Source: an uncultured Acetatifactor sp. (lineage in GTDB: Bacteria > Bacillota > Clostridia > Lachnospirales > Lachnospiraceae). Taken from it: a stretch of 64,000 nucleotides of DNA. Below, piece by piece: positions 8,013 to 16,094 of this stretch. The position numbers and the translations under genes are program-made. Within the stretch, counting starts at the first letter, position 1; the number at the start of each line of letters is the position of its first letter. The notes below the pieces were generated by a model, which ran no database searches, was not told the origin of the DNA, and was given only the letters and a program-made list of their open reading frames with translations. The stretch is taken from assembly GCA_910585015.1 (NCBI GenBank), contig CAJUCT010000025.1:1-64000 (forward strand). Direction: 5' to 3'.

Positions 8013-8687
8013 ATGGAACAGTATAAACAGGAATTTATCGAGTTCATGGTGGACAGCAAGGTGCTGAAGTTTGGTGAGTTCATCTTAAAGAGCGGCAGGA
8101 AATCCCCCTTTTTCATGAATGCAGGGGCTTATGTGACCGGGGCGCAGCTGAAGAAGCTGGGGGAGTATTATGCCAGAGCCATCCATGACAACTACGGGGA
8201 TGATTTTGACGTGCTGTTCGGGCCGGCCTACAAGGGGATTCCCTTGAGCGTGGCCACCACTATCGCCTACAGCGAACTGTATGGGAAGGAGATCCGTTAT
8301 TGCTCCAACCGCAAGGAAGTCAAAGACCATGGAGATGTGGGCATCCTGCTGGGCAGCAAGCTGAAGGACGGGGACAGGGTGGTGATCATCGAGGATGTGA
8401 CCACCTCCGGCAAATCCATCGAGGAGACCTTCCCGATCTTAAAGGGACAGGCGGACGTGGAGATCAAGGGGCTGATGGTATCTCTGAACCGTATGGAGAA
8501 GGGGCTGGGCGGCAAGGTGAGCGCCCTGCAGGAGATCCGGGAAAAGTACGGCTTTGAGGCCAGGGCTATTGTCTCCATGGGAGAGGTCATCGAACATCTG
8601 CACAACAAACCCTACAGAGGAGAGATACTGATTGATGATACGCTGAAGAAGGCGATTGACGCTTACTATGCGGAATATGGCGCGTAG
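8013..8687 (+). CDS. pyrE: Orotate phosphoribosyltransferase
   Basis: Catalyses orotate plus PRPP to orotidine 5'-phosphate, the fifth step of UMP synthesis, in the cytoplasm. The 224-residue protein carries the N-terminal KFGEFILKSGRKSPFF block, which binds orotate, the catalytic loop (SNRKEVKDHGD, about residues 98-108) and the PRPP-binding motif VVIIEDVTTSGKS at about 127-139. The ATG follows AGGAGGTTATAAGATAG. Unlike in many Firmicutes it is not in a pyr operon here; it stands alone behind a decayed mobile element. No PyrR-type leader is seen. Confidence 0.95.
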   Translation: MEQYKQEFIEFMVDSKVLKFGEFILKSGRKSPFFMNAGAYVTGAQLKKLGEYYARAIHDNYGDDFDVLFGPAYKGIPLSVATTIAYSELYGKEIRYCSNRKEVKDHGDVGILLGSKLKDGDRVVIIEDVTTSGKSIEETFPILKGQADVEIKGLMVSLNRMEKGLGGKVSALQEIREKYGFEARAIVSMGEVIEHLHNKPYRGEILIDDTLKKAIDAYYAEYGA

Positions 8688-8800
8688 CGGGAAAGGACAA
8701 ACTTTACGCCAGGGGCCGTGTATATGTAAGGGCGCTGGCTAAGGAAAAGGGGTAACGCGATATTGCAGGCGAACCATCTATCTGCAGGAAAGGGGTAAAT

Positions 8801-8953
8801 ATGGAAGAAAGAGTGTATAAGGTTATGAGAGGGGCAGGCGCCCTCAATATCACATTGGGCGTGGTGACATTGGTGTTGGGGCTGGTCAGTGGAATTTTGC
8901 TGATTATAGGCGGAGCTAAACTGCTTGCAGGGAAGTCAAAGATCCTGTTTTAA
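8801..8953 (+). CDS. Small hydrophobic membrane protein
   Basis: A 50-codon gene starting MEERVYKVMRGAG and containing one long hydrophobic segment (residues about 16-37, Gly/Leu/Ile/Val-rich), ending in a basic tail. GGAAAGGGG lies ten bases before the ATG. It ends 18 bases before the next membrane protein gene, with which it is probably co-transcribed. The size and Gly-x3-Gly spacing suggest a single-pass peptide, perhaps a partner of the neighbour. Function unknown. Confidence 0.65.
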   Translation: MEERVYKVMRGAGALNITLGVVTLVLGLVSGILLIIGGAKLLAGKSKILF

Positions 8954-8971
8954 ACGGATCGGGGGATCGTT

Positions 8972-9292
8972 ATGTCACAGAAAAAGAATTATATGTTTAC
9001 AAACCGCAGGCATTCGGAAAAAGCGATTATGTCTACGGTTTTTGGTGTTTTATGCACAGTGTCGCTGGTGATAGTTGTTGTTCTATCTTACAGCCGCAGC
9101 GGAGATGTCCCCGCCGGATATGGTTTCACAGGACTGTTTGCCGCTATATTATCCCTGGTGGGGATGCTGCTGGGAGTGCTGGCCCTGCGGGAGGCGGACA
9201 GATTTAAGTTGTTTGGGTGGCTGGGAATACTGCTCAATGGCGTAAGTCTGGGCGCAGTCAGCGGGATTCTGTATGCAGCCTCTTATCTATAG
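8972..9292 (+). CDS. Small integral membrane protein, probable DUF6142 family
   Basis: A 106-residue protein with three hydrophobic segments at about residues 22-42, 52-68 and 82-104, after a basic, polar N-terminus (YMFTNRRHSEKAIMS). The N-terminal KKNYMFTNRRHSEKAIMST signature resembles a family of unknown function that I associate with Lachnospiraceae (DUF6142, recalled, not checked). GGGGGATCG lies before the ATG. It forms a probable operon with the 50-codon gene in front and perhaps with the aminopeptidase behind. Confidence 0.7.
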   Translation: MSQKKNYMFTNRRHSEKAIMSTVFGVLCTVSLVIVVVLSYSRSGDVPAGYGFTGLFAAILSLVGMLLGVLALREADRFKLFGWLGILLNGVSLGAVSGILYAASYL

Positions 9293-9373
9293 GGCTAAAG
9301 AGGGAAATTCAGTATGAAGAAATTATTCTAAAGCAGGAAACAAGTGAAAGACTTATACAGGAAGGTGACAAAA

Positions 9374-11422
9374 ATGGAACAGAAACAGGGTGAAAACGCA
9401 GAAGTGTTACAGGAAAGATATGAGTTGGTTCTGGAACGGATCAAAGAGATAGGGGCAGAGGGCATGGGCCATCCGGCGCTGGATGCGTATTTCAGAAAGA
9501 CGGCGGCCTTTTTACAGAAACTGAGTGATTATTATGCCTTCGTGGATCAGGGGCATATGCGGGATGCGCAGCTGGAGCAGCTGCAGACGTGGAATCATGA
9601 TCTGTATGAGGATATTCTGCCGGAGCATTACGGTGAGAGTTGGGGCAACCCGGCCTATGGAACGGCACAGATGGACGAGAAGTGGGGACAGCTTCTGGCT
9701 TACGTCTATAAGACACTGCGGGACGGCATTGTTCCGGCGGCCCAGGGGGATCTGGAGGATGTGCTGGTCCGCATGGAGCTGCTGGTGGAGATCTACAGCA
9801 CCTGCGTCGGGACATGGCAGGAGGAGCAGCAACTGCCGCCCTATGAGACTATCCAGCAGATAGTTTATTGGCACAACAGCGATTATTCCGACATAAGAGC
9901 GGAGAAATCCATCAGAGAGATGGCTTGTCCCGAAGGAAATCCGGCTGTGGAAATCATCATGGAGGCGGATCTGGAGGATGTGCGCTATCTGTACCGCTAT
10001 GGCCTGTATGTGACAGAGAACGAACTGGAGATTGCCAGATTTCTGTGCAGCCTTCCTCAGGAAACTATTGACATCATGGCGGATACCTATACGGAGGGCT
10101 ACCGAATCGGTTTTGAGGTGACAGGAAAAGACCTGTCCATAAAAAAGACGGTGGATCTGTATTACCATATCGGTTTTGAGAGGATGCTGCACAAGGCAGT
10201 GGGAAATTTTGCTCTGCTGGGGCTCAAACCGGTGGTCAGGGATGTGAATCTGGAGGGCGCCAAGCCCAATAGACAGTATAGCTATGACCACAAGAACGAC
10301 CATGGGCTGTTCTGGGATAAAGCTCTGATGCAGCGTAAGCTGGAGGTGATGAAGACAGCATACGAGCGTTATAAGCAGGAACTCAGGGGGTATGCGGGGC
10401 CTGCGGTCGTGGAGATTTTCGGAGAGGAGCCCTTTACGCCGGAGAGTAAGCCCCAGGCGGTAAAACTGTCCCCGGAACAGCAGAAGCTGTGGGTGGAGTA
10501 CAACGCCAAGGTCATGGAACTCTATACACAGTACATTCCCATGCCGGAGCGCAGCTTTACCATCATCGCTTTTCCCGTGCCGGAGATCGGTGAGGATTTC
10601 CGAAAGATTTTTGAGGATACCATCAAGGTCAACACCCTGGACTACATGAAATACCGACAGATCCAACAGTGCCTCATAGATGCCTTGGATCAGGCGGATC
10701 ATGTGGAAATCAAAGGCATGAACGGGAATGTCACGGATCTGTCCGTGAATTTATGGAAGCTGCAAAATCCGGAGAAGGAGACCATTTTTGAAAATTGCGT
10801 GGCAGACGTGAATATTCCGGTGGGAGAGGTATTCACTTCTCCGGTGCTTGAAGGAACAAGCGGCGTACTGCATGTATCAAAAGTATTTTTAAACGGTCTG
10901 GAATATAAAAATTTGTCTATAACATTCCGGGACGGCATGATCACGGACTACGGCTGCGGTAATTTCCCGGATGCGGAAGAGGGACGGCGCTATATCAAGG
11001 AAAATGTGCTGTTCCACCGGGATACCCTGCCTATAGGCGAGTTCGCCATCGGTACCAATACCACCGCCTATGTGATGGCCCGGAAGTGGGGGATTGAGAA
11101 TAAGATGCCCATTCTGATCGCGGAAAAGACAGGCCCTCATTTTGCCGTGGGAGACACCTGTTATACCCATGCGGAGGACGTGATAGTATATAATCCCGAC
11201 GGCAAGGAAATTGTGGCCAGGGAAAATGAGAAATCCCGGCTGCGGGACACTGCTCCTGCGGAGGCATATTTCAACTGCCACACGGATATTACGCTCCCCT
11301 TCGACGAATTGGGGGAACTGACGGCGGTGAAGAAGGACGGCACCCGGATTCCCATTATTGCAAAGGGACGCTTTGTGCTGCCGGGCAGCGAGGCGCTGAA
11401 CGAGCCGCTGGAGCAGGCATGA
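9374..11422 (+). CDS. M29-family (thermophilic-type) aminopeptidase
   Basis: A cytoplasmic metallo-aminopeptidase of 682 residues. The C-terminal 300 residues carry the M29 metal-site motifs: Glu near 484 in PVGEVFTSP, Glu near 555 in GEFAIGTNTTAY, and the His/Asp pair in GPHFAVGDTCY near 587, followed by YFNCHTDITLP. These match AmpS/AmpT-type enzymes that bind two zinc or cobalt ions. The N-terminal 370 residues are extra compared with the classical family of about 410 residues and are helical and acidic. ATG 9374 follows AGGAAGGTGA; the GTG at 9344 lacks a ribosome binding site. It is followed by the purine cluster but has its own role in peptide turnover. Confidence 0.85.
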   Translation: MEQKQGENAEVLQERYELVLERIKEIGAEGMGHPALDAYFRKTAAFLQKLSDYYAFVDQGHMRDAQLEQLQTWNHDLYEDILPEHYGESWGNPAYGTAQMDEKWGQLLAYVYKTLRDGIVPAAQGDLEDVLVRMELLVEIYSTCVGTWQEEQQLPPYETIQQIVYWHNSDYSDIRAEKSIREMACPEGNPAVEIIMEADLEDVRYLYRYGLYVTENELEIARFLCSLPQETIDIMADTYTEGYRIGFEVTGKDLSIKKTVDLYYHIGFERMLHKAVGNFALLGLKPVVRDVNLEGAKPNRQYSYDHKNDHGLFWDKALMQRKLEVMKTAYERYKQELRGYAGPAVVEIFGEEPFTPESKPQAVKLSPEQQKLWVEYNAKVMELYTQYIPMPERSFTIIAFPVPEIGEDFRKIFEDTIKVNTLDYMKYRQIQQCLIDALDQADHVEIKGMNGNVTDLSVNLWKLQNPEKETIFENCVADVNIPVGEVFTSPVLEGTSGVLHVSKVFLNGLEYKNLSITFRDGMITDYGCGNFPDAEEGRRYIKENVLFHRDTLPIGEFAIGTNTTAYVMARKWGIENKMPILIAEKTGPHFAVGDTCYTHAEDVIVYNPDGKEIVARENEKSRLRDTAPAEAYFNCHTDITLPFDELGELTAVKKDGTRIPIIAKGRFVLPGSEALNEPLEQA

Positions 11423-11517
11423 ACAGAGCAGGAAAAGCCCGGCCTGGGATATGCGGTAACTAGGAAAATATGAATGAAAGTTAAGAAAGGGCTCACCGCA
11501 AAATAAGTAAAAAACCC

Positions 11518-11546
11518 TTGCATACCTGCACTAAATCTAGTACACT
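11518..11546 (+). promoter_or_regulatory. Sigma-A promoter of the purE-purM-purN-purD run
   Basis: TTGCAT at 11518-11523 and TACACT at 11541-11546 are separated by 17 bases, leaving a leader of about 180 bases before purE. Confidence 0.7.
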
Positions 11547-11588
11547 GTAATATATAATTGATCTTAAAATGTTGATAGATAAGGTAAG

Positions 11589-11650
11589 TTTGGATGTTTC
11601 GCATCCAAATACTGATTGATGCAGTATCGCAGGCACGGCCAGCGGTATGC
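11589..11650 (-). repeat. Paired-hairpin repeat, copy C (inverted)
   Basis: Hairpin TTTGGATG / CATCCAAA at 11589-11609 is followed by a GC-rich hairpin at 11621-11650 (TATCGCAGGC / GCCAGCGGTA). Read on the minus strand it matches the copies at 22402-22537. Confidence 0.65.
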
Positions 11651-11731
11651 GGGAAAGAGGTAAGCCGGAGCGCCAGGGACTACTCCCGGGGCATAGCTGC
11701 GGCGGGCCGTAAATAGATGGAGGAATCGAAT

Positions 11732-12250
11732 ATGGCAAAAGTCGGTATTGTTATGGGCAGCGACTCGGATATGCCCATTATGGCAAAGGCCGCCGATGTA
11801 TTGGAGGAACTGGGAATCTCCTATGAGATGACCATTATCTCCGCACACCGGGAGCCGGACGTGTTTTTTGAATATGCAGGAAGCGCCGAGGAGAGGGGCT
11901 TTAAGGTTATTATAGCAGGGGCGGGCATGGCGGCCCATCTGCCGGGCATGTGTGCGGCGATCTTTCCCATGCCGGTGATCGGTATTCCCATGCACACTAC
12001 ATCTCTGGGGGGCAGGGACTCTCTGTATTCCATAGTGCAGATGCCATCCGGCATTCCGGTGGCTACTGTGGCCATAAATGGCGGCGCTAACGCGGCTCTG
12101 CTGGCGGCCAAGATCCTGGCCACCTCTGATGAGGCGCTGCTGCAGAAGCTGAAGGAGTACAGCGAAAATCTGAAAAACCAGGTTCAGGCCAAGGATGCAA
12201 AGCTGAAAGAGCAGGGCTACAAGGCTTATCTGGAAGGGATGAAAAAATAG
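11732..12250 (+). CDS. purE: N5-carboxyaminoimidazole ribonucleotide mutase
   Basis: Class I PurE, which moves the carboxyl group of N5-CAIR to give CAIR in purine synthesis. The 172 residues include GIVMGSDSDMP with the substrate-binding GSDSD, the ISAHREP loop with the catalytic His, and GAGMAAHLPG. ATG 11732 follows TGGAGGAATCG; an upstream ATG at 11717 overlaps that site and is rejected. It begins the run purE-purM-purN-purD. No purK is visible nearby, so the N5-CAIR or CAIR supply must come from elsewhere or from CO2 directly. Confidence 0.95.
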   Translation: MAKVGIVMGSDSDMPIMAKAADVLEELGISYEMTIISAHREPDVFFEYAGSAEERGFKVIIAGAGMAAHLPGMCAAIFPMPVIGIPMHTTSLGGRDSLYSIVQMPSGIPVATVAINGGANAALLAAKILATSDEALLQKLKEYSENLKNQVQAKDAKLKEQGYKAYLEGMKK

Positions 12251-12297
12251 CTATCGAAAATATACGGCATTTAAAATAAGAAAGGCGGATCATACAT

Positions 12298-13323
12298 ATG
12301 GATTACAAGAAGGCTGGTGTGGATATCGAGGCGGGCTATAAATCCGTGGAACTGATGAAGAAGCATGTAAAAGAGACCATGCGTCCCGAGGTGATGGGAG
12401 GGCTGGGCGGTTTTTCCGGTGCTTTTTCCCTGGATGCCATCAAGAATATGGAACATCCGGTGCTGTTGTCCGGTACGGACGGTGTGGGCACTAAGCTGAA
12501 ACTGGCAATGGTGCTGGACCGGCATGATACTATCGGCATTGACTGTGTGGCCATGTGTGTGAATGATGTGGCCTGCGCGGGGGGAGAGCCGCTGTTTTTC
12601 CTGGACTATATCGCCTGCGGAAAGAATTACCCGGAGAAGATTGCCACTATTGTGAGGGGTGTGGCCGAGGGATGCAAGATGGCCGGCGCCGCTCTGGTGG
12701 GCGGGGAGACCGCGGAACATCCGGGTATGATGCCGGAGGACGACTATGACATTGCGGGATTTGCCGTGGGTGTGGTGGAACAGAAGGATCTGATTACCGG
12801 AGAGAACCTAAAGCCCGGTGATGTCCTGGTAGCCATAGCCTCCTCCGGTGTACACAGCAATGGCTTTTCTTTGGTGCGCAAGGTCTTTGACATGACAAAG
12901 GAGAGTCTGGATACCTATTATGACGAACTGGGGCAGACTCTGGGAGAGGCGCTGCTGACGCCTACCCGGATCTATGTGAAGGCCATGAAGTCCGTGAAAG
13001 ACGCGGGGGTGACTGTCAAGGGCTGCAGCCATATTACCGGCGGCGGTTTCTATGAGAATATTCCCCGGATGCTGCCGGAGGGGGTCAATGCACATGTGCG
13101 CACCGACAGTTATCAGGTTCCGGCCATTTTCAAACTTTTGCAGGAAAAAGGCGGTATTGCGGACCAGATGATGTACAACACCTATAACATGGGTATCGGT
13201 ATGCTGCTGGCGGTGGAACCGGCGGATGCGGAGAAAACCGTGGCCGCCATAGAGGCATCCGGTGAGAAGGCCTGGATCGCGGGAACCTGCCAGGCAGGGG
13301 AAAAGGGAGTGACCTTATGCTGA
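12298..13323 (+). CDS. purM: Phosphoribosylformylglycinamidine cyclo-ligase (AIR synthetase)
   Basis: Closes the imidazole ring by converting FGAM and ATP to AIR. The protein has 341 residues, the full family length. Motifs are DYKKAGVDIEAG at the N-terminus, LLSGTDGVGTKLKLA (ATP/metal loop), GGETAEHPGM and HITGGGFYENIPRML. It starts 48 bases after purE with AAAGGCGG before the ATG and overlaps the start of purN by 7 bases, so the two are translationally coupled. Confidence 0.96.
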   Translation: MDYKKAGVDIEAGYKSVELMKKHVKETMRPEVMGGLGGFSGAFSLDAIKNMEHPVLLSGTDGVGTKLKLAMVLDRHDTIGIDCVAMCVNDVACAGGEPLFFLDYIACGKNYPEKIATIVRGVAEGCKMAGAALVGGETAEHPGMMPEDDYDIAGFAVGVVEQKDLITGENLKPGDVLVAIASSGVHSNGFSLVRKVFDMTKESLDTYYDELGQTLGEALLTPTRIYVKAMKSVKDAGVTVKGCSHITGGGFYENIPRMLPEGVNAHVRTDSYQVPAIFKLLQEKGGIADQMMYNTYNMGIGMLLAVEPADAEKTVAAIEASGEKAWIAGTCQAGEKGVTLC

Positions 13324-13940
13324 AGATTGTAGTGTGCGTGTCAGGCGGCGGCACCAATTTGCAGGCCATCATGGACGCCATAGATGCCGGGAGGATCACC
13401 AACACGGAGATTCTGGCAGTGATCAGTAACAATGCAGGGGCCAAAGCACTGGAGCGTGCCAGGGATCACGGGATTCACAGCCTTTGTATATCTCCCAAAT
13501 CCTACCCCGACAGAGAGACTTTCAACCAGGCTTTTACGGAACAGATGGTAGAGCTTGCTCCGGATATTGTAGTGCTGGCGGGCTTTTTAGTGAGGATTCC
13601 GCCACAGATGGTACATACGTTCAGCAATCGGATTGTTAATATCCATCCGTCTCTGATTCCTTCCTTCTGCGGCGTGGGATATTATGGGCTGAAGGTGCAT
13701 GAGAAGGTGCTGGAGCGGGGCGTCAAAGTCACCGGCGCCACCGTGCATTTTGTCAATGAGGGTATGGACGAGGGGCCCATCATTGCTCAGAAGCCGGTGA
13801 TGATAGAGCAGGGGGATACTCCGGAGATTCTGCAGAGACGAGTCATGGAGCAGGCGGAGTGGATACTGCTGCCCCAGGCCATCGACGATATTGCCAATGG
13901 CAGGCTGGAGATCCGGGAGGGTTATGTATATAAGCGTTAG
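13317..13940 (+). CDS. purN: Phosphoribosylglycinamide formyltransferase
   Basis: Transfers a formyl group from 10-formyl-tetrahydrofolate to GAR. The 207 residues contain the N-terminal VCVSGGGTNLQAI phosphate-binding loop, the catalytic Asn and His in NIHPSLIPSF (about residues 107-109), and the catalytic Asp in VNEGMDEGPII. The folate-loop reads CGVGYYG, a form common in Clostridia. Its ATG lies within the last codons of purM. Confidence 0.95.
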   Translation: MLKIVVCVSGGGTNLQAIMDAIDAGRITNTEILAVISNNAGAKALERARDHGIHSLCISPKSYPDRETFNQAFTEQMVELAPDIVVLAGFLVRIPPQMVHTFSNRIVNIHPSLIPSFCGVGYYGLKVHEKVLERGVKVTGATVHFVNEGMDEGPIIAQKPVMIEQGDTPEILQRRVMEQAEWILLPQAIDDIANGRLEIREGYVYKR

Positions 13941-14050
13941 CGCATGGACAAGTGCATATACTGCGGATGTCAGACGGATATGCCCCTGAGACACCACAGC
14001 CAAAAAGGATATAGATGCCTGCGGAAGCGGGCAGATGGGAGCGGTGAGAG

Positions 14051-15328
14051 ATGAAGGTATTGATTGTAGGCGGCGGCGGCAGAGAACATGCCATTGCGGT
14101 CAGTATGAAAAAGAGCAGGAGAGTGGAGCAGATTTACTGTGTGCCCGGCAACGCGGGCATTGCCGGGATTGCAGAGTGTAACCCCTCCATTGGTGTGATG
14201 GAATTTGAGAAGATTATATCCTATGCAAAAGAGAAGGCTGTGGATCTGGTTTTTGTGGCGCCGGACGACCCTCTGGTGGGAGGCTTGGTAGACGCGTTGC
14301 AGGCGGCAGGCTTTAGGACCTTTGGTCCGGATCAAAAGGCGGCGGTTCTGGAGGGCAGCAAGGTTTTTTCCAAGGATCTGATGAAAAAATACAAAATCCC
14401 CACGGCGGCTTACGAGACCTTTGACGATCCCGGCGAGGCGCTCCGCTATCTGGAGACGGCCAGGATGCCTATCGTGCTGAAGGCAGACGGACTGGCGCTG
14501 GGTAAGGGTGTGCTGATCTGCAACACCCTGGAAGAGGCCCGGGCAGGCGTGAAGGAGATTATGGAGGATAAACATTTCGGCAGTGCGGGCAACCGCATGG
14601 TGGTGGAAGAGTTTATGACGGGCCGGGAGGTGTCGGTGCTGTCCTTTGTGGATGGCAGAACTATCAAGCCCATGACCTCTGCCCAGGATCACAAGAGGGC
14701 CAAGGACGGGGATCAGGGATTGAACACCGGCGGCATGGGCAATTTCTCTCCAAGCCCCTTTTATACGGAAGAGGTGGATGCATTTTGCAAAAAGTATATC
14801 TATCAGCCCACAGTGGATGCCATGGCGGCGGAGGGCCGTCCCTTTAAAGGCGTGATCTTTTTCGGACTGATGTTGACGCCGGAAGGTCCCAGGGTGCTGG
14901 AGTACAATGCCCGCTTCGGGGACCCGGAGGCTCAAGTGGTGTTGTGCAGGATGAAAAATGATATCATGGATGTAGTGGATGCATGCATTGACGGTACCCT
15001 GGATCAGGTGGAACTGGAGTTCGAGGACAATGCGGCGGTCTGCGTGGTGTTGGCGTCGGACGGGTATCCCATATCTTATCAGAAGGGATTTGAGATACAG
15101 GGACTGGAGAATTTTGAGGGAAAAGAGGATTATTACTGTTTCCATGCCGGCAGCAAGTTTGACGAGCAGGGTCGGGTGGTGACAAACGGCGGTCGGGTGC
15201 TGGGCGTGACAGCAAAGGGAGCAACCCTGAAGGAAGCAAGGACAAAAGCCTATGAGGCCACAGAGTGGGTCAACTTTGACAATAAATATATGCGGCATGA
15301 TATAGGTAAAGCGATAGATGAAATATAA
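14051..15328 (+). CDS. purD: Phosphoribosylamine-glycine ligase
   Basis: ATP-grasp enzyme joining phosphoribosylamine and glycine to GAR, the second purine step. The 425 residues show the N-terminal VLIVGGGGREHAI, the central ATP-grasp (KADGLALGKGV, near residues 143-153), GPRVLEYNARFGDPEAQ with the metal ligands, and the C-terminal hairpin domain. It follows purN after 110 bases without an evident gene or terminator and has a GGTGAGAG ribosome binding site close to the ATG. It is the last recognised gene of the purine run here; purL is about 18 kb away. Confidence 0.96.
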   Translation: MKVLIVGGGGREHAIAVSMKKSRRVEQIYCVPGNAGIAGIAECNPSIGVMEFEKIISYAKEKAVDLVFVAPDDPLVGGLVDALQAAGFRTFGPDQKAAVLEGSKVFSKDLMKKYKIPTAAYETFDDPGEALRYLETARMPIVLKADGLALGKGVLICNTLEEARAGVKEIMEDKHFGSAGNRMVVEEFMTGREVSVLSFVDGRTIKPMTSAQDHKRAKDGDQGLNTGGMGNFSPSPFYTEEVDAFCKKYIYQPTVDAMAAEGRPFKGVIFFGLMLTPEGPRVLEYNARFGDPEAQVVLCRMKNDIMDVVDACIDGTLDQVELEFEDNAAVCVVLASDGYPISYQKGFEIQGLENFEGKEDYYCFHAGSKFDEQGRVVTNGGRVLGVTAKGATLKEARTKAYEATEWVNFDNKYMRHDIGKAIDEI

Positions 15329-15367
15329 GTATCTTATGCATGGCCTGCAATAGGCAAGGGGATTAAT

Positions 15368-15398
15368 GCAATATCACAGATGCAGGTCTGCGGTATGC
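15368..15398 (+). repeat. GC-rich hairpin, single-arm copy D of the paired-hairpin repeat
   Basis: GCAATATCACAGA pairs with TCTGCGGTATGC, and the flank GGAAAGAGGTA is shared with copy C in the purE leader. The TTTGGATG hairpin is absent. The element ends just before the ribosome binding site of the gene at 15416. Confidence 0.5.
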
Positions 15399-15415
15399 AG
15401 GAAAGAGGTATAGAC

Positions 15416-15865
15416 ATGGATTTCTTTGAAAACGACAAATACCATGTGCCGAATATCTGCGCAGAATGCGGTGGCGAGATGATCTATAAGGGCGTCGGCG
15501 AATACCAATGTGAGCAGTGTAAAGCCGTGGTTTATGACGATTACGGAAAGGTGAGACTCTATGTGGAGCAGCATCCGGGCGCCACGATTTCAGATACAGA
15601 GGCCGCCACAGGTGTGCCTCACAAAGTGATACGGCAGTTGTTGAGGGAGGAGAGGCTGGAGGTTGCTCCAAATTCCCGAAGCTTCTTGAGGTGCCGGGCA
15701 TGCGGCATACAGATACGCAGTGGTGACTTCTGTCCCCAATGTGCGGCGAAACAGCCGAAGACAGAGGATCCCAGACTTAACAATTTGAAGAAAGATATGA
15801 TGGGTGTAGGGCTGAACGATGCCTCCACACAGGAGGGAGCCAAGAGATTTACGCGAAAACAATAA
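15416..15865 (+). CDS. Double zinc-ribbon, helix-turn-helix-like protein
   Basis: The 149-residue protein has two Cys4 zinc ribbons: one at about residues 14-35 (ICAECGG then YQCEQCK) and one at about 97-113 (RCRACGI then FCPQCA). Between them lies a helical segment of about 50 residues (VRLYVEQHPGATISDTEAATGVPHKVIRQLL) that reads like a winged or MerR-type helix-turn-helix. The layout recalls TIGR03826/YvyF-type flagellar regulators, but I would not assign it. It is probably a DNA-binding regulator or an assembly factor. ATG 15416 follows GAAAGAGGT; the frame is open to 15380. It sits between purD and the SH3 membrane protein. Confidence 0.7.
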   Translation: MDFFENDKYHVPNICAECGGEMIYKGVGEYQCEQCKAVVYDDYGKVRLYVEQHPGATISDTEAATGVPHKVIRQLLREERLEVAPNSRSFLRCRACGIQIRSGDFCPQCAAKQPKTEDPRLNNLKKDMMGVGLNDASTQEGAKRFTRKQ

Positions 15866-15866
15866 A

Positions 15867-15974
15867 GAACAGTATATTTCCATAAGGAACACTGAACGAT
15901 ATAGGGATGCCTGAGCGGCCCTATATGGTTTACCGGATTGTGAGCCTCATGGGAATAGACGGAACTTCAATAGA
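15867..15974 (+). repeat. Two-stem structured element, copy 1
   Basis: First of two tandem copies with a period of 108 bases. An outer stem (15872-15887 with 15945-15960) encloses an inner stem (GAACGATATAGGG with CCCTATATGGTTT). The loop GGATGCCTGAGCGG is shared with the distant copy at 30130. Confidence 0.75.
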
Positions 15975-16080
15975 GAACAGTATATTTTCATAAGGAACAC
16001 TGAACGATATAGGGATGCCTGAGTTGTCCTATATCGTTCACCGGATTGTGAGCCTTATGGAAATATACGGAACTTCAATA
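15975..16080 (+). repeat. Two-stem structured element, copy 2
   Basis: Outer stem GTATATTTTCATAAGG (15980-15995) pairs with 16053-16068 with 15 Watson-Crick pairs and one GU. The inner stem GAACGATATAGG pairs perfectly with CCTATATCGTTC. Several positions that are mismatched in copy 1 are paired here. The element ends at the ribosome binding site of the SH3 gene. Confidence 0.8.
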
Positions 16081-16094
16081 AGGAAGGGTTGCAT

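Larger units (their letters stand above)
11423..11731. other. purE leader region
   Basis: This 309-base gap holds a promoter (11518-11546) and one inverted copy of the paired-hairpin repeat (11589-11650). No purine riboswitch pattern is recognised. A further small palindrome around 11668-11700 (GGAGCGCC, CCCGGGG) precedes the ribosome binding site. Confidence 0.5.

Noticed and set aside
9512..10702. Open frame of 396 codons on the minus strand inside the aminopeptidase gene
   Set aside because: It is a shadow of the strongly biased plus-strand gene, without a ribosome binding site and with a His/Leu/Gln-rich composition typical of antisense frames.
11547..11731. Purine riboswitch in the purE leader
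   Set aside because: The conserved loop sequences of the purine or PRPP aptamers are not found; the hairpins belong to the dispersed repeat family.
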